NCBI RefSeq assembly: GCF_964204645.1
Contig: NC_134026.1
Span: forward strand, 27,918,650 to 27,982,649
From: Tubulanus polymorphus
Taxonomy: Eukaryota; Nemertea; Palaeonemertea; Tubulaniformes; Tubulanidae
DNA: 64,000 nt
Direction of reading: 5' to 3'
Shown: positions 49,401 to 62,175 of the stretch, one piece after another
Layout: every line of letters starts with the position of its first letter
Position numbering within the stretch: position 1 is the stretch's first letter
Notes under the pieces: generated by a model
Seen by the model: the letters and a program-made list of their open reading frames with translations, nothing else
The model's database searches: none
What the model was told of the DNA's origin: nothing
Made by a program: the position numbers and the translations under genes

Positions 49401-52400
49401 CCTCCAGTTCCTCTTTGCTTATAAGAATCGATTTCCTTCATTTCAGAACTTGGAAATTCAGAGATATTTGTTTCGTACCGAGTGTTCCAAGTTTTGAGAA
49501 TAATTTTTTTGATCGTGTAAGTATTAAGTGGATGATGTTCGATTCTTGTTGAACGTAAAAGTCGAATAAATGCAAATCCAAATCATTACAAATTCTCTCT
49601 CTTTCATACCCAGATTTTAGATAAACTTATACCATGCGTAGTTATTTCACCATTGGATTGTTTTTGGGAAGGATCAAAGGTCCTCGGTGAACAAGGTGTA
49701 TATATTCCGTAAGTCTCCATTCTGAAGTGCTCGTACAACTTTGGAATTACGATCGAATTATTCATGTAAATGTAATTGTACCTTTATAGCGGGTATCCAG
49801 AGGCGATGAAGTGGTCAAATCTTCACCCGAGAAAGATGTTTGAGACAATGAAACGTTCAGGATTTCACTTTCCGTCAGCTGCAATTGAGGACGCTTTAAA
49901 TCGAGTTAGTTTTATTTAGAAAAAAACATCATGTTTTAATCGAAATTGAAGCTGAAGTTAAGTGTGATACTTATGAATTCCGGATTTTAGGTGGGTGTTA
50001 CAAGTGGATATCAAGAGAAACAATGCCTCAACCCATTTGATCCGAAATGTCCCATTTCAGCGCCTAATAAACATTCAAAAAAGGTAAAAATAGTTAACAA
50101 CGAGTATAGTAAATATCGTTCATTTTCTGACTGATACTTTAAAGGGTAACATAATTCTTATAAATGCAGTTGCCAAATATTGGTGCTGAAGTAACAAATG
50201 GGTGTCATGGATTTGCTGCAAATTACATGCATTGGCAGGAAGATCTGATATTGGGTGGAGTGAAGAAAAACAAGACCGGACATGTGGTCAGGTATGTAAT
50301 GCTGGGATAGTGGCATCTGTAAGAAAATCGATTTAAAAACGCTTATGTTTTTCATATCTATATCGAACAGGGCTGAAGCTCTTCAGACAATCGTGCGACT
50401 GATGGGTGCGAAGGATATGTATGATTTTTACAGCGATGACTACACGATCATACACAATATCGACTGGACGCAGGAAAAAGCTGAGAAAGTACTCGAGACC
50501 TGGCAGCGAAAGTTTACAATCGCCGTCAATAAAGTGATGAACGAAACGACGAAAGACGATGTTTACTCATTTTCGACCGTCACACTGTTTGATCTGATAA
50601 ATGATTTCTCTCAATTAAGTCTCGTTCGAGTATTATTTGGCTACGTTCTAATGGTAAGTTCACACTAGATGCGATTGCCAAAGAGCTAGATTGTTTACAC
50701 GCGAGAACTCCCTGTATTACTCTGAATTAATAAAAAAAACTAAGTTAACTACATGTACTTTTCGTAGTAGATTAGCTATGGTATTACCTTGATTGTACTG
50801 AATGAATGACATTGATAATTGTAAGTAATGGATTATTTGATTTGATTACAGTTGATATATGCGTGTATATCACTGCTCAGATGGACAGATGCGATTAAAT
50901 CACAGAGTGGTATCGGTGTCGCCGGAGTTCTTCTAGTCGCTTTATCTGTCGCTGCTGGTCTTGGGATATGTTCAGTGCTTGGAATCACATTCAACGCTTC
51001 AACTACTCAGGTATATATATATATATATATAGTATATATGATATGTATGTATAAAACTTAGATTGAACTTTTAGTTTTTATTCACATCGATTAGTTGTGA
51101 TTGAAGTGATTTATCGGTGCCTTTATTATAATGTTACGCTTGATGGGCTGTAAATATTTGTAACTTTCCATCTGGTGTATGTTTATGATAACTGTCACTA
51201 CTGCGAGGAATAGTATCCTTTGTTGATAAACAATGTATGTAGGAAGATAGATCTAAAACTGACTAGAGTTGGTGGTCATTATGTATGTAGTATTTCATTA
51301 TACACAGCTTATAGTAATGTGTAAAAAACATTCAAGAAAGCCATCAAATTTTTATTTTTACATTTTGTATATATATATAGAGTATGTTTTGACATGAACC
51401 TACTTTGTATGCGGTGTGGTTTGAATCTGTTTAGTGCTTTTATGCAATAACAATGTTGTACATGAAAAAGCATCTCGGCAGTAAACTATAAACCGGTTAC
51501 CTGTTGAGAGAGCATCTGAATCAGCCTTCCTCTACCTGAATTCGAGCTAATTGCCAGTGTAAGAATATCCTTGCAATCTATTTACGCGTATAAAAATTTG
51601 AAGCAATAAAACCGTTTGTGATGAAAGGTCGTCGAAGATATTTAAGGTTATTCGAGAGATAAAGCGAATTTTTCAAGATAAATGTGTTTTCATTATCAAA
51701 TTCAGTGAGTTTGGTGTTTGAAGATGGAAGTTGGCATTTTGCAATTTCAGGGGTCTCCATGGGTCGAGGACTGACAAATTTGATATTGCTACTCATTAAA
51801 GAACAAAAGTAGCTATCATGGGAGGTCTTGCATTCATGTACAACGAAGTAGCCAGCATTCCTAAGGCATAACTTCAGCTACATTCTCTGTACTAAATGCA
51901 CAGATGTTGCCTTGTCATTATCTGCTACATGTACAAATAACTACACGCCAAACACTTTGAATTTGTTTAGGTAAATGTAGGTGAAAAGAGATGCCTCCTC
52001 AGGTGTATAGGTTGACTAATACTGTATAGTGATAAATTTTGACAAATTGAGCATTTTATTTTTTTTGTGGTCGTCATTCCTCAGTGAGAAAGATAGATAA
52101 ATAAAGTTGTGTTTAGTTATCCTTGGATTGGTAAACCAAAGAATGTTTTAAATTGTGTAAAAGTGTAAAAGGGTAAATAGATAGACCAAATAGATATTGT
52201 GTATTGTGGAGTGAGCATTATGGATACTGACACGAGGCTATGAGAAATTTAAAATAAAGCGTAATTTTCCCTTGTTTTAATAATATTTTTGTATTTCATT
52301 TTCAGATTCTGCCATTTCTAGCATTAGGATTAGGCGTTGACGATATATTTCTGATAGCCCATACATTTGCAGAAAATACAAACAAAATGGATATTCCGTA

Positions 52401-55400
52401 TTCTGTGAGTATCTCTATCCAATTTATTATATGAATTATGAATTTTTTGAGAGAAAGTTTAGATACATTATTAGACAATCCTCTACAGTTATGATCCAGT
52501 TTGGAATAACTTTTCGCTAATGATTTCTCCAATTTGAATTGGGGGTATTTTAGACTTTTTACTAGTTTGAACTAATTGAGAAATTTAAAAAATCTAGGTT
52601 AGGCCTACATTTCGTAAGAGTGTTATTTGCACATCATTATCTGATGGGAGGCTAATGGCTATGGTGAGAGTTGTGTATTTTTACAGTAGATGTTTCTGCT
52701 TCGAACTGAGGTTTTCACATTTTTCTATTCACTAATGAAGGAGGATGTATTTCTCTTTTTGGGATCAGTTTGCAGAATGGAAATATCTTCAAAATGCTTC
52801 ACATGCCATTCCTTGTGCTATCTACCTTTGTTTGCCTGTGATTCTGAAATGCATGGTATTCATTTTGCGCGAGCAGTGATTATTTTGTATGGCAATCTTT
52901 TCCCTTTTGTCCTTCAAAAAACATGGAGTATTGTGCAATGATTTTCGATTTGGTTGATGTTCTAAACAAAATCTACACTTTTCAATCCTACTCGGTACAT
53001 AAAATGAAGTTGTTAGTTGTGGGTAGATAGTCATCTCAATTACTATCAGTAGCTCAATGTGAACGTGTACAAATTTACAAATGCTAAACAAATATTAACT
53101 AGATAAGAAAGGATTTTACTCATTTTGTTTTATACGTACGTACATCTCTCATGAAGAGATCTGTTGTTATTGCACCTCGATTACTGTTTAGTAACTTCCA
53201 ACCATTCTTTCTACTTTTTTTTGCTTCAAAGGATTTATAAATTTTGAATTGGTAAGTTTTTCAGTAAAGAATGGTCTAAGCCCATCTTTTGTTGTAGGAA
53301 ACAGGTGTATCCCCAATTGCTATGATTTCTAATCTTGGTTATCCATTTTTCCAGGAGCAATCTGGAGAATGCTTAAAAAGGACTGGTGTGAGTGTCTTGT
53401 TAACATCGATCAGTAATGCTTGTGCTTTTTTTATGGCAGCAGTTATTCCTATCCCTGCATTACGAGCTTTTTCTCTACAGGTAAGTAACACCGGTATGTA
53501 ACCACCAATTCAGCTAAAAGAATGGGAAAGAAATGTACGAAGATATGATAAAGCCTCATCTGATTCAGAATTTATGTCATTCTTAAGTAGCGGTGTATTA
53601 TATGCATTTAGAAGAAAGTTATTGTTTTTCTTTCAGGCAGCATTATTAATCTTATTCAATTTGGCTAGTTCTCTTCTGATATTCCCTGCTATTGTAAGCT
53701 TGGATTTGATCAGACAAGAAGAGAAGAGAGTTGATGTTTTCTGTTGCTTTGTTGGGTGAGTAGCCAGAAGTAGTAAAGAAAGATTATAACATTCCTAATA
53801 GAGAGTGTCTCTTATTCTTCTAAAACTATAACCACGCGTTTATACGCTCAACAGGTCAAATGCAAATCGTGTAATAGAACTACAGCCACAAAATTTCCAG
53901 TCATCAGTTGGTGAAGATGCTCGACGAGAGAGTCCACCACCTCCATACACAGTTCATCAGGCTGTGACACATGCTGCTCCAGGTCCTGGTCAACATCCAC
54001 ACACAGTTCTAGTCGATCCGATACCAACTATTTCACGATGGAGTACAATCGGAAACATACCCCATCCACCATCATTATCAGGTGCGTTTTACATCATCAT
54101 TCGGCTGAAAACAATATTCCATTTCGAGATTATATGTATATCATATCGTCTATATATGTATGTTGTAGCGTCATCGTCCACTACTTCATCGCGGCATCAT
54201 TTAACAGGAGATGACGGTATGACGTTGACAGAACGCTGCTCAAAAACACATCAAGAAATCTGTTCATGGACGCTTACAGCATTTGCTAAAAATATATACG
54301 GCCCATTATTGGAGAAAACCCCGGTGAAAGTAAGTGCTATCGTAATATGTAATATCCTTATGAATTGTGACTCTACAATAAGCTTGAAATGAAATACTAA
54401 AGCAATCATTTCTCTTCTTCGTTTTTAGATTCTAGTCATTGTATGTTTTTCACTTCTCCTGAGCATCAGTATATTTGGCATGACTAAAGTGGAGGATGGT
54501 TTGGATTTGACTGATATAGTCCCCCGTCATACTACAGAATATCAGTTCCTTTCAACCCAATCCAAGTACTTTGGATTCTACCAAATTTTCATCGTGACTA
54601 AGGTAAAATACTTTTTTCTATCATTCTAAAAGTATCCCATGCTAAGTCACTCCTACTCCACCCCATCCTATACTGGTACCGGTATATTGTATAGGTACAT
54701 ATAGAATATATCAATTTGAAAATTCATTGTCATTTGTGGCACATTGTGCGTTTGGCCTTTGACAAGAAATCTTCGTCAACATATTTTAGTACAATTTCAT
54801 TCCACTTATTCTACCTGTAGGCTGATTTTGATTATGCGAAGAACCAGAAGCTTCTATATCAACATCATAAAGCATTTCAACGTGTCTCTAAAATCATCAA
54901 AAAAGAAGATGGCACTCTGCCAGACTTTTGGTTAGAAATATTCCGTCAGTGGGTTGCAGGTAAGTGGTTTGTTACACCAATGACTGATCTTAAGAATGAC
55001 CAGTTTCTGAGCTTAAAAAGAGGTTTGAATGATTTATATCTCTATTCTATAAGATTGGGATTTCTTTTCATGTGAATTCGTATTGCTATTTTCTAGGTTT
55101 GCAGCACTCATTTGATAAGGATGTAGCAAGAGGGTGTATAGTGAAAGATCGCTGGTATTCGAATGCTTCAGACGAAGGCGTCCTTGGTTATAAACTAATG
55201 CTTCAAACTGGTGATTTAAATAATCCAACTGACAAGAACAATGTAAGTGTGACACTTCTTTCAATCAAACTGCCCTCAAATATACACAAATCGCTTAATA
55301 TTTTGTAAATCATCATCATTTTTTAGGTTATGAGTAATAGGTTGGTAAGAGAAGATATCATCAATGAAAAGGCATTTTATAATTATCTGACTGCATGGGT

Positions 55401-58400
55401 GTCAAACGATGCAATGGCTTACGGGTCCTTGCAGGCTGATTTTCATCCTCTGCCAAAACCTTGGTATCATCTTCGTGATGATTTGGAATTAAAAAGTAAG
55501 TAACATTCAGTTTTCTCTTTACGATAATTTTTTCAAGATGTTTATATAAAATGTTTAAATATTTCCTTTTCAGTTCCAAAAGCCCAACCATTCGCATACG
55601 CTCAAACAACATTTTACCTAAATGATATGGGAAATACACAAAATATAGTAGATACAGTGACTGAAATACGCAGTATATGTGAAGACTTTTCAGAGCGTGG
55701 ATTACCGAACTTTCCTAAAGGAATACCGTTCACTTTCTGGGAACAATATATTAATTTACGGACGTATCTCATGGCGTCGTTGTGTTTTATTCTTGGGATT
55801 ATATTCATTGTGCTCGCTGTGATGTTAATGAATATTTGGGCAGCATTCATTGTGGTAAGTTCTTGTTTATTTTGAACGATATTTGCTTATCTTATTTTGT
55901 GAAGAATCTTAAACATCAATTTGATAATTTCTATATTTAGGTAGTCGTTTTAGTGATGATCGTTGTGGAATTGTTCGGTTTTATGGGTTTGACTGGTATA
56001 AAAATGAGCGCAGTGCCTGCCGTTATTTTGATTGTTTCAGTTGGCATTGGAGTAGAATTTACTGTTCACATTGTTATTGTAAGTAGATTATTTTTCTCCG
56101 AGTCTAATGTTTATTGCGTGAGATCTTCATAAAGCTTTCTCTTTATTGAATAACCACGTTTACTGTCACTTCTTCACAGGGCTTTGTTACAGCTATCGGC
56201 AGCAGAGATCGACGCATGAAAATAAGTCTTCATCATACATTTGCTCCAATAATACATGGAGCAGTTTCAACATTACTCGGTGTTATGATGCTCGTGGGTT
56301 CAGAATTTGATTTTATTGTAAGGTAAGTTATTGCCAACAATTTTAATTCACAGAATTATAACAAACAGAAGTCACCTTCAAAGAATAAAGAAATACAGAC
56401 CTCGTCACAATGAACTTCAGGGGGGGGGCAGGAAATAAATTTGTCATAACTGATTTTAATTATTAGAATTTTCCTATTTGAGATGAAATTTTGTTTTTAA
56501 CAACAAGAACCAATAAATCGTTTTATCCATGGTTTTTACAATGAGGTCCCACTGTATGTGAAATGGATTTTTTGGTCTGCACATTAAGTGTTTGATTATA
56601 CTTTAGTACCACCCACATCGTGCGTTCCAAAACTACTCGAATGTGATACCCTTGAGTGCACCTATCCCTCATTTTTTGCATCGAAGATAACAGGGCTAAA
56701 TTTCATGGACACATCTAATCGTTCATTCATCACTGAGCTAAATATATAACTACCACACACAAGCATTTTCCATGAACTCTGAACAATGTTCCAATGTTCC
56801 ATGAACAGTTGTTGACCAGTTTAAGGAAAAATATACAGACAATGAATCAAACTGGCTGATGGAATCATATTAGATATCGGACACTTTTCAATTGAGGAAA
56901 AGATACTCAAAATCATGCTGTATAGCATTATGCGAGATTGTTGAAATTGACTAATAACAGGAGAGAATTCAGGCATCATTAGTCTTCATATATAGAAATG
57001 GAACGAGCAAACTCGGTTTCCTGTATTTTGAATCGGAGAAAGTGAAATAAATCTAGTTTTAGGTGGCCAGTATTTGTGCTGTTTTTTTGCATTCGTCTTT
57101 GGTGACTCTGGCAAGAAAATGTAGGTGTAGTGTGTATGTGCTATCGGGTGATGAATAACCTTTTATTTGCCGGACAATGTCAGCGCTTTCTAAGTCGGCT
57201 CAAGGGCTGAATAATGCCTGCGGTTGTCATGAACTGAATTTTTAATCTCAAGACCTTGTCATAATGCAGTAAGTGCAGTCCTTTCAAATTGGTGATTTGC
57301 GGATAAAAGACCACCCAACTCGGTATCTCACATCATCATGCTTTTGTGTTCCGCTAAATGAAGGTTTGGTCGAACTTTCTTGTTCCCTGTATTGATACAT
57401 CCTATTCATGTCCGTTCTTTCTCACCAACTCGGTGTATGTTGTTGACATTAGTTTGTCTTCAACTGTTTATCGGCAGGACTTCCATCCATTCGTAAGAAT
57501 TTTCACAAACCCTATTTTCCCAACTGCGGGATGGAATTCTTTGCCGTGTCAATATTTGTTTTATTCAAGCATGAAATTGTGAAGATATTTCAACTATGTG
57601 GCCATTATTGAAGTTTGTTATCTTCTGCTGGTGTTTTTCTTGTATTTCTAAGATCTATAGGGGATAATTTTTGAAGATACCGAAGATAACTTGAAATATG
57701 AACTATCAAACTATGTCAATACTACGAGCTTACTTGACCAGTTTTTCATTAACATTTTATTCAAAATGATGTGTGCCACACCAATTCATTCAGGATTTAA
57801 TGTAGATTTACTGCAGGATATAGCTTATTAATTAATTTTGTATACATAGTGTTTATGTTAACTTTATTCATTTAACCAAGATCTGGTAGTTGGGGATTCG
57901 GTGCAAAATCTTTGATGTCTAAATGTTTATTTCCACTGGTGAAATGATTTCCTAGTTTCCCATCTTCCTGCGATGAATTGGGTGCATAGCCAGAAGCTCC
58001 AACTTTTGATGGAAGAAACCTGAAAAGAAGTCTTTTGATACTAAAGCTGAAAGCTGAAAGCTGAATATATTAGATGCTCCGGGTGGTCAATCTAAGTAGA
58101 CATAATCATGACTATTGAAGCTCACCTGCTGAATCTAAGTTTATTACAAGACATGTTTGTAACCTTCCACTTTGTGTGGTCTGCTAGTAGAGAGTGCATC
58201 ATAACCATGCTGGAGGCCAACTTGTGTGTTTAGACAAGTGCCAGCCAGCTCTAGCTGCCTGCCTTCCTTCCTCATCCTTGAGCAGCATTCCTCTCTTTGC
58301 AATGCTCTTGTAGCTTTGGGAATCTATCCTTTCATCTCATTGAGCCAACTTTCCCGTTCAAATCAATATCGAGATAAAGATGGGATCAAATAGGGTTTTG

Positions 58401-60100
58401 TGGCATTTAGTGCATCTAATTCAAATCTTGCCTATGTGTGAACCTCAAATTTTTAATGGTCTGCTTATACTCTTGAGGTGGGCCGGTTCTCTGTATATTT
58501 GCAGCTTGGAAAAGTTTCATGGGGTGAGCCACTCAACCATGCTTATTGAAGTGCTGTATATGATACGGCAATATATACAAATTGTTTCATTGGACCATGA
58601 TCATGGATAAATGCATCCGTGCTGGTGGTCTTTGAAGTGTAGGCTCACCTTTGGTGAAAGTAGCTAAGTTTGAGGTGAATACCTGAAATATTTTTGTCAT
58701 GCAAAACTTCTTTCCGTGGTGTTTATTTTACAGCAGTTTAAGGCGGTCTGTACTGATTATCACGGGTTTCAAGATATCTTTACGTTTTTTTAGCTACACG
58801 TTTTCATTTTACTCATTGATTTCTATCAAGTTGATTTACATTACTGCAGATATCGTGTCTGTGGGGTTGGTTTTCGATTTGTTTTCTGTCCGGATTTCAT
58901 GACTTGTATCTGATTATCGTTGCTTTCTTGCCGCAGCATAAATCAACTTTTTTTTTTCTTGAGTGATGGGTTTAGATAAACTTTTCATATGATCATCAGA
59001 TCCATTTCATGTTTTGAACACTGTAACACATTAAGATAGGTACCTTTTAAACTTCAATTCACTTGTAGTATTCCAGACTGTTTGATTATTCATGTCGGCA
59101 GCAGATTAAACGATTGTTGTAGTCACTATTTCATCATTTTATGCTACATTTTCGTGTTTCTGATACTTGAGAAAGGAAGAATCATGTCTGCAATTTTTTT
59201 TCAATTTTCCGTTTCTTTCCTAACATTTTGTCTGATACAAAAGTTAAAACGAATGCTTTATCAAATCTGATACTTGAATAACAAAAGCTTTATGCTATTA
59301 TATTTTTCAGATATTTCTTTAATGTAATGACCGTCCTAGTTTTCATTGGTTTACTGAATGGCTTGATTTTATTACCTGTCCTGTTATCGATTGCGGGTCC
59401 ACTGGGTGAAGTCCAGCCACACGATAATCCAAATCGAATATCAACACCGACTCCCGAGCCATCGCCGCAACCTGAGCGCCGGCCTGGGAGGGCTACCAGA
59501 TCGCGGCCATATCCGCGAATGCCATCAGAATTATCATTATCAACTATATCAGAAGAGCCATCCGATTATTCATCTCATGAAGTTGTTGTTCATCCAGAAT
59601 TCATCGTAGAGACATCTACAATTCCCAGTAGAAATAATAGTCGTAGTAATAGTAGAAATGTAAGTGACTTATTATGGGGATAGGATCAGCTCGGTTTCTT
59701 ATGGAAATTGTCAGTCGTTTGATGGTTATATATATTTCTCTTACAGCCATCACCTCACTCATCACCTTCACCATCACGTCATGTGACCCATGTGAAAGCT
59801 ATAGCCAAAGTAAAAGTCGAAGTTCATACGCAATTACCAGGTAAGCAAGGTTTTTAGCACACGTGCAAATTAGCAACACAATCAATATAGATCAGATTGA
59901 CAACACCTGCTAAGAAAATACAAAATGAGCACTGTAACCAAATATGATGTTATATAATGTAAATAATCAGTTTTAAACAAATTTCAGGTGCAGTTAAGGC
60001 AGAAAAAAATTATAAGACAAAGCGGCGGAAAACTAAAGAATTGGAAGCTAGTTCTAGTTCAAGTGGTGATTCGGATAGTTCTACAAATGGAAAATCCTGA
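46463..60100 (+). CDS. PTCH1: Patched, Hedgehog receptor
   Basis: Twelve-pass RND-type membrane protein that binds Hedgehog and represses Smoothened by moving sterol. Exons: 46463-46501, 46646-46789, 47000-47192, 48670-48871, 49447-49516, 49614-49708, 49790-49904, 49991-50083, 50170-50291, 50371-50653, 50852-51010, 52306-52404, 53355-53480, 53637-53755, 53855-54081, 54169-54329, 54429-54602, 54821-54959, 55097-55242, 55327-55495, 55574-55854, 55941-56078, 56180-56322, 59311-59659, 59747-59840, 59988-60100; 1330 residues, all in phase. Seen: [32 protein letters not shown], sterol-sensing domain with [15 protein letters not shown] and RND acid pair [12 protein letters not shown], Nedd4/Smurf-type site ESPPPPY in the middle loop, [20 protein letters not shown], second RND motif [20 protein letters not shown] tail ending in a basic-Ser region. 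Complete and intact. Confidence 0.97.
51012..51030. repeat. Short TA tract after a Patched exon
   Basis: About 19 bases of TA repeat directly after the donor of the exon ending at 51010. The following 1.3 kb intron and the 0.95 kb intron at 52405-53354 show no other exon. Confidence 0.9.
56323..59310 (+). other. Largest Patched intron (3.0 kb)
   Basis: Splits the codon for the Arg before [17 protein letters not shown]. No exon or nested gene was recognised. It holds an exact Gli/Ci consensus at 57309 and a G-run near 56421. Confidence 0.7.
57309..57317 (+). promoter_or_regulatory. Gli/Ci consensus binding site in Patched intron
   Basis: Second exact GACCACCCA. A one-mismatch inverse form, CGGGTGGTC, is at 58080-58088 in the same intron. 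Enhancer activity is inferred only. Confidence 0.45.
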
Positions 60101-62175
60101 AGCTGACTTAATGTAAGCATCTTTATATCAAAATCTAAGTCCTTAATCTTTATTCGATTATTCATAATAGAGAGTTGAAAAAATTTTCTATCTTCAAGTT
60201 CTTCTTGTTCTATTTCAGCGACAACTAACTCGTTGTTGTACATGTATATTGATTCCTGGTGCTAAATGTATGCTGAATATTTTAAACCTCGTGTATAGTG
60301 AATAAGTTATGTATATACAAATCTAGTATAAAATATATAACTTTTATGTTATATAATTTTCATTGTAAATCAAATAGTGTATGCAATATTTTGTGTAATA
60401 GGCAATGCAAAGATCAATAATATAATATTAGATATTGTTTAATTTATGAAGTTGACATTTTGTACATAAAAAGAAGTCATTGTGAGTGGATCATTTGTTT
60501 TATGTGATACGCGTCCGTGTAGTTTTATAGTACTTGCTCGGGAAGATTAAGGCGCACAACTGAAGTCCATGTACCAATCTCTGCAAATCTGAAAGTTTCC
60601 ATTGCTCTTATGGGTCTTCTTTAGTTGTGTGACTTCCAAGTCATTGTCAGATTACTGGTGTTTTCTTTATGTGCATTAGTCTATTAACTGTCAGTCGTTT
60701 GTTTATTGAGTTGCTCATTGGCATTGACATTGTGGTTTAGGGTAAATACATATTTCGTTGTCTCAATGAACTGATATTGATGTTGGGCTCTGCCACTTCT
60801 GCCTCTCAAAAGAATAATCAATTTTGAAAAGGAAATGTTCAACAACGTTAGTGTTTTTTTCTACCTCAGTTGCTGTAATATGTTTATTATGTCAGTTATA
60901 AACTTGTTTAAACATTGTATAAACGTTGTTGCATCTACAAGTACATATGTAAGGATTTTTACCTACTTGGTTTTGATTTAATGCCTGTTTCAGAAAAGAA
61001 TAAGCTTCCCTTTTTAAACGCCTTATTGATTCAGTGAAAACTTATTTTAACGAACTTACATGGAACATTTTAACACATATAACAAACTTAGAATCTAATC
61101 CCAAGTAAGACAATTTGATTTTAATTTCATGCAGCATGGAACAAACTTTCAGTTATAACACATCACTCAACGTGTTTTCTGACCCCTGAAGTTCGCTGTA
61201 TTGCAAATTCAGTTGTAATATGACAATGTAATCAATGATGTAATCAGAGCTAGCCTTGCTTCATTGATTGAATTCAGTTAGTTTATTTGGAAAAACGTTT
61301 TATATTGAGTTATGGTGTCCAATAATGAGTATTTATCCGTCCTGTAACCACTTAACTGACATATCTGAATTTTTCGTTTAAAAAGATGTAAGGTCATGTA
61401 TAATCTGAAATACTGCAGCTTTTTGTATCCTAATATCCTGGACCTGCGCAGATAAAAATCCAAATTCTAAGAATTCACAATTTTGCTTCAAGCTGACTCA
61501 TATCTGTTTCATATATCAAATTCAAATATCGGTTCAATTAGACATGACAATCAAATACTAGTGTGTATATTATTTGAAAGTATTATAAAACTAATTTTCT
61601 ATGAAATAATGATGTTAACTTATGAATATAGGCATTCACCATGGCAGGATGTACGTGTATGTTGTGTAAATAATTGATTGTACATGAATTTTGTAAATTA
61701 TCGATTGATGATGTAAGAAATATTCTGTGATGGTAAATTATCTGAAATATCAGATGAGATTATATAAATTAATGTGTTCAATCACTGAAAACTTAACCGA
61801 TGATGGAAATAAAGTGAAAATATTTTATAAAAATGTACGTTTTGTTTGCTGCATGAGTTTGTAGAGGACTAGTGATGAATATTTCAGCTCCTAAAACCTC
61901 ATAGAAAAATCCGACACATTCAATCAACTAAAACTCAAACGCTCAACACATAAGTTAAATATATATATTATTTATATTTAATTATATCATTTCACCCGTA
62001 CCCAGTTTTTGATACAATATATGTGCAGATTATAAGTAAAATCCAACTGAGTGAAGTTGATTTGTGTACTGGGCTATAACAACAAGAACTGAATAGATGT
62101 CATATGATATTTGATATAACAACGAAATTCTTTGATACCTATTGGTTCGCAATATAGCAACATTTTATTGTTCCA
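60101..62175. other. Convergent spacer, Patched / NOS
   Basis: Patched 3' UTR and the 3' flank of the minus-strand NOS gene. AT-rich, no coding exon supported; the minus frame at 60010-60243 is antisense to the last Patched exon. Confidence 0.55.
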
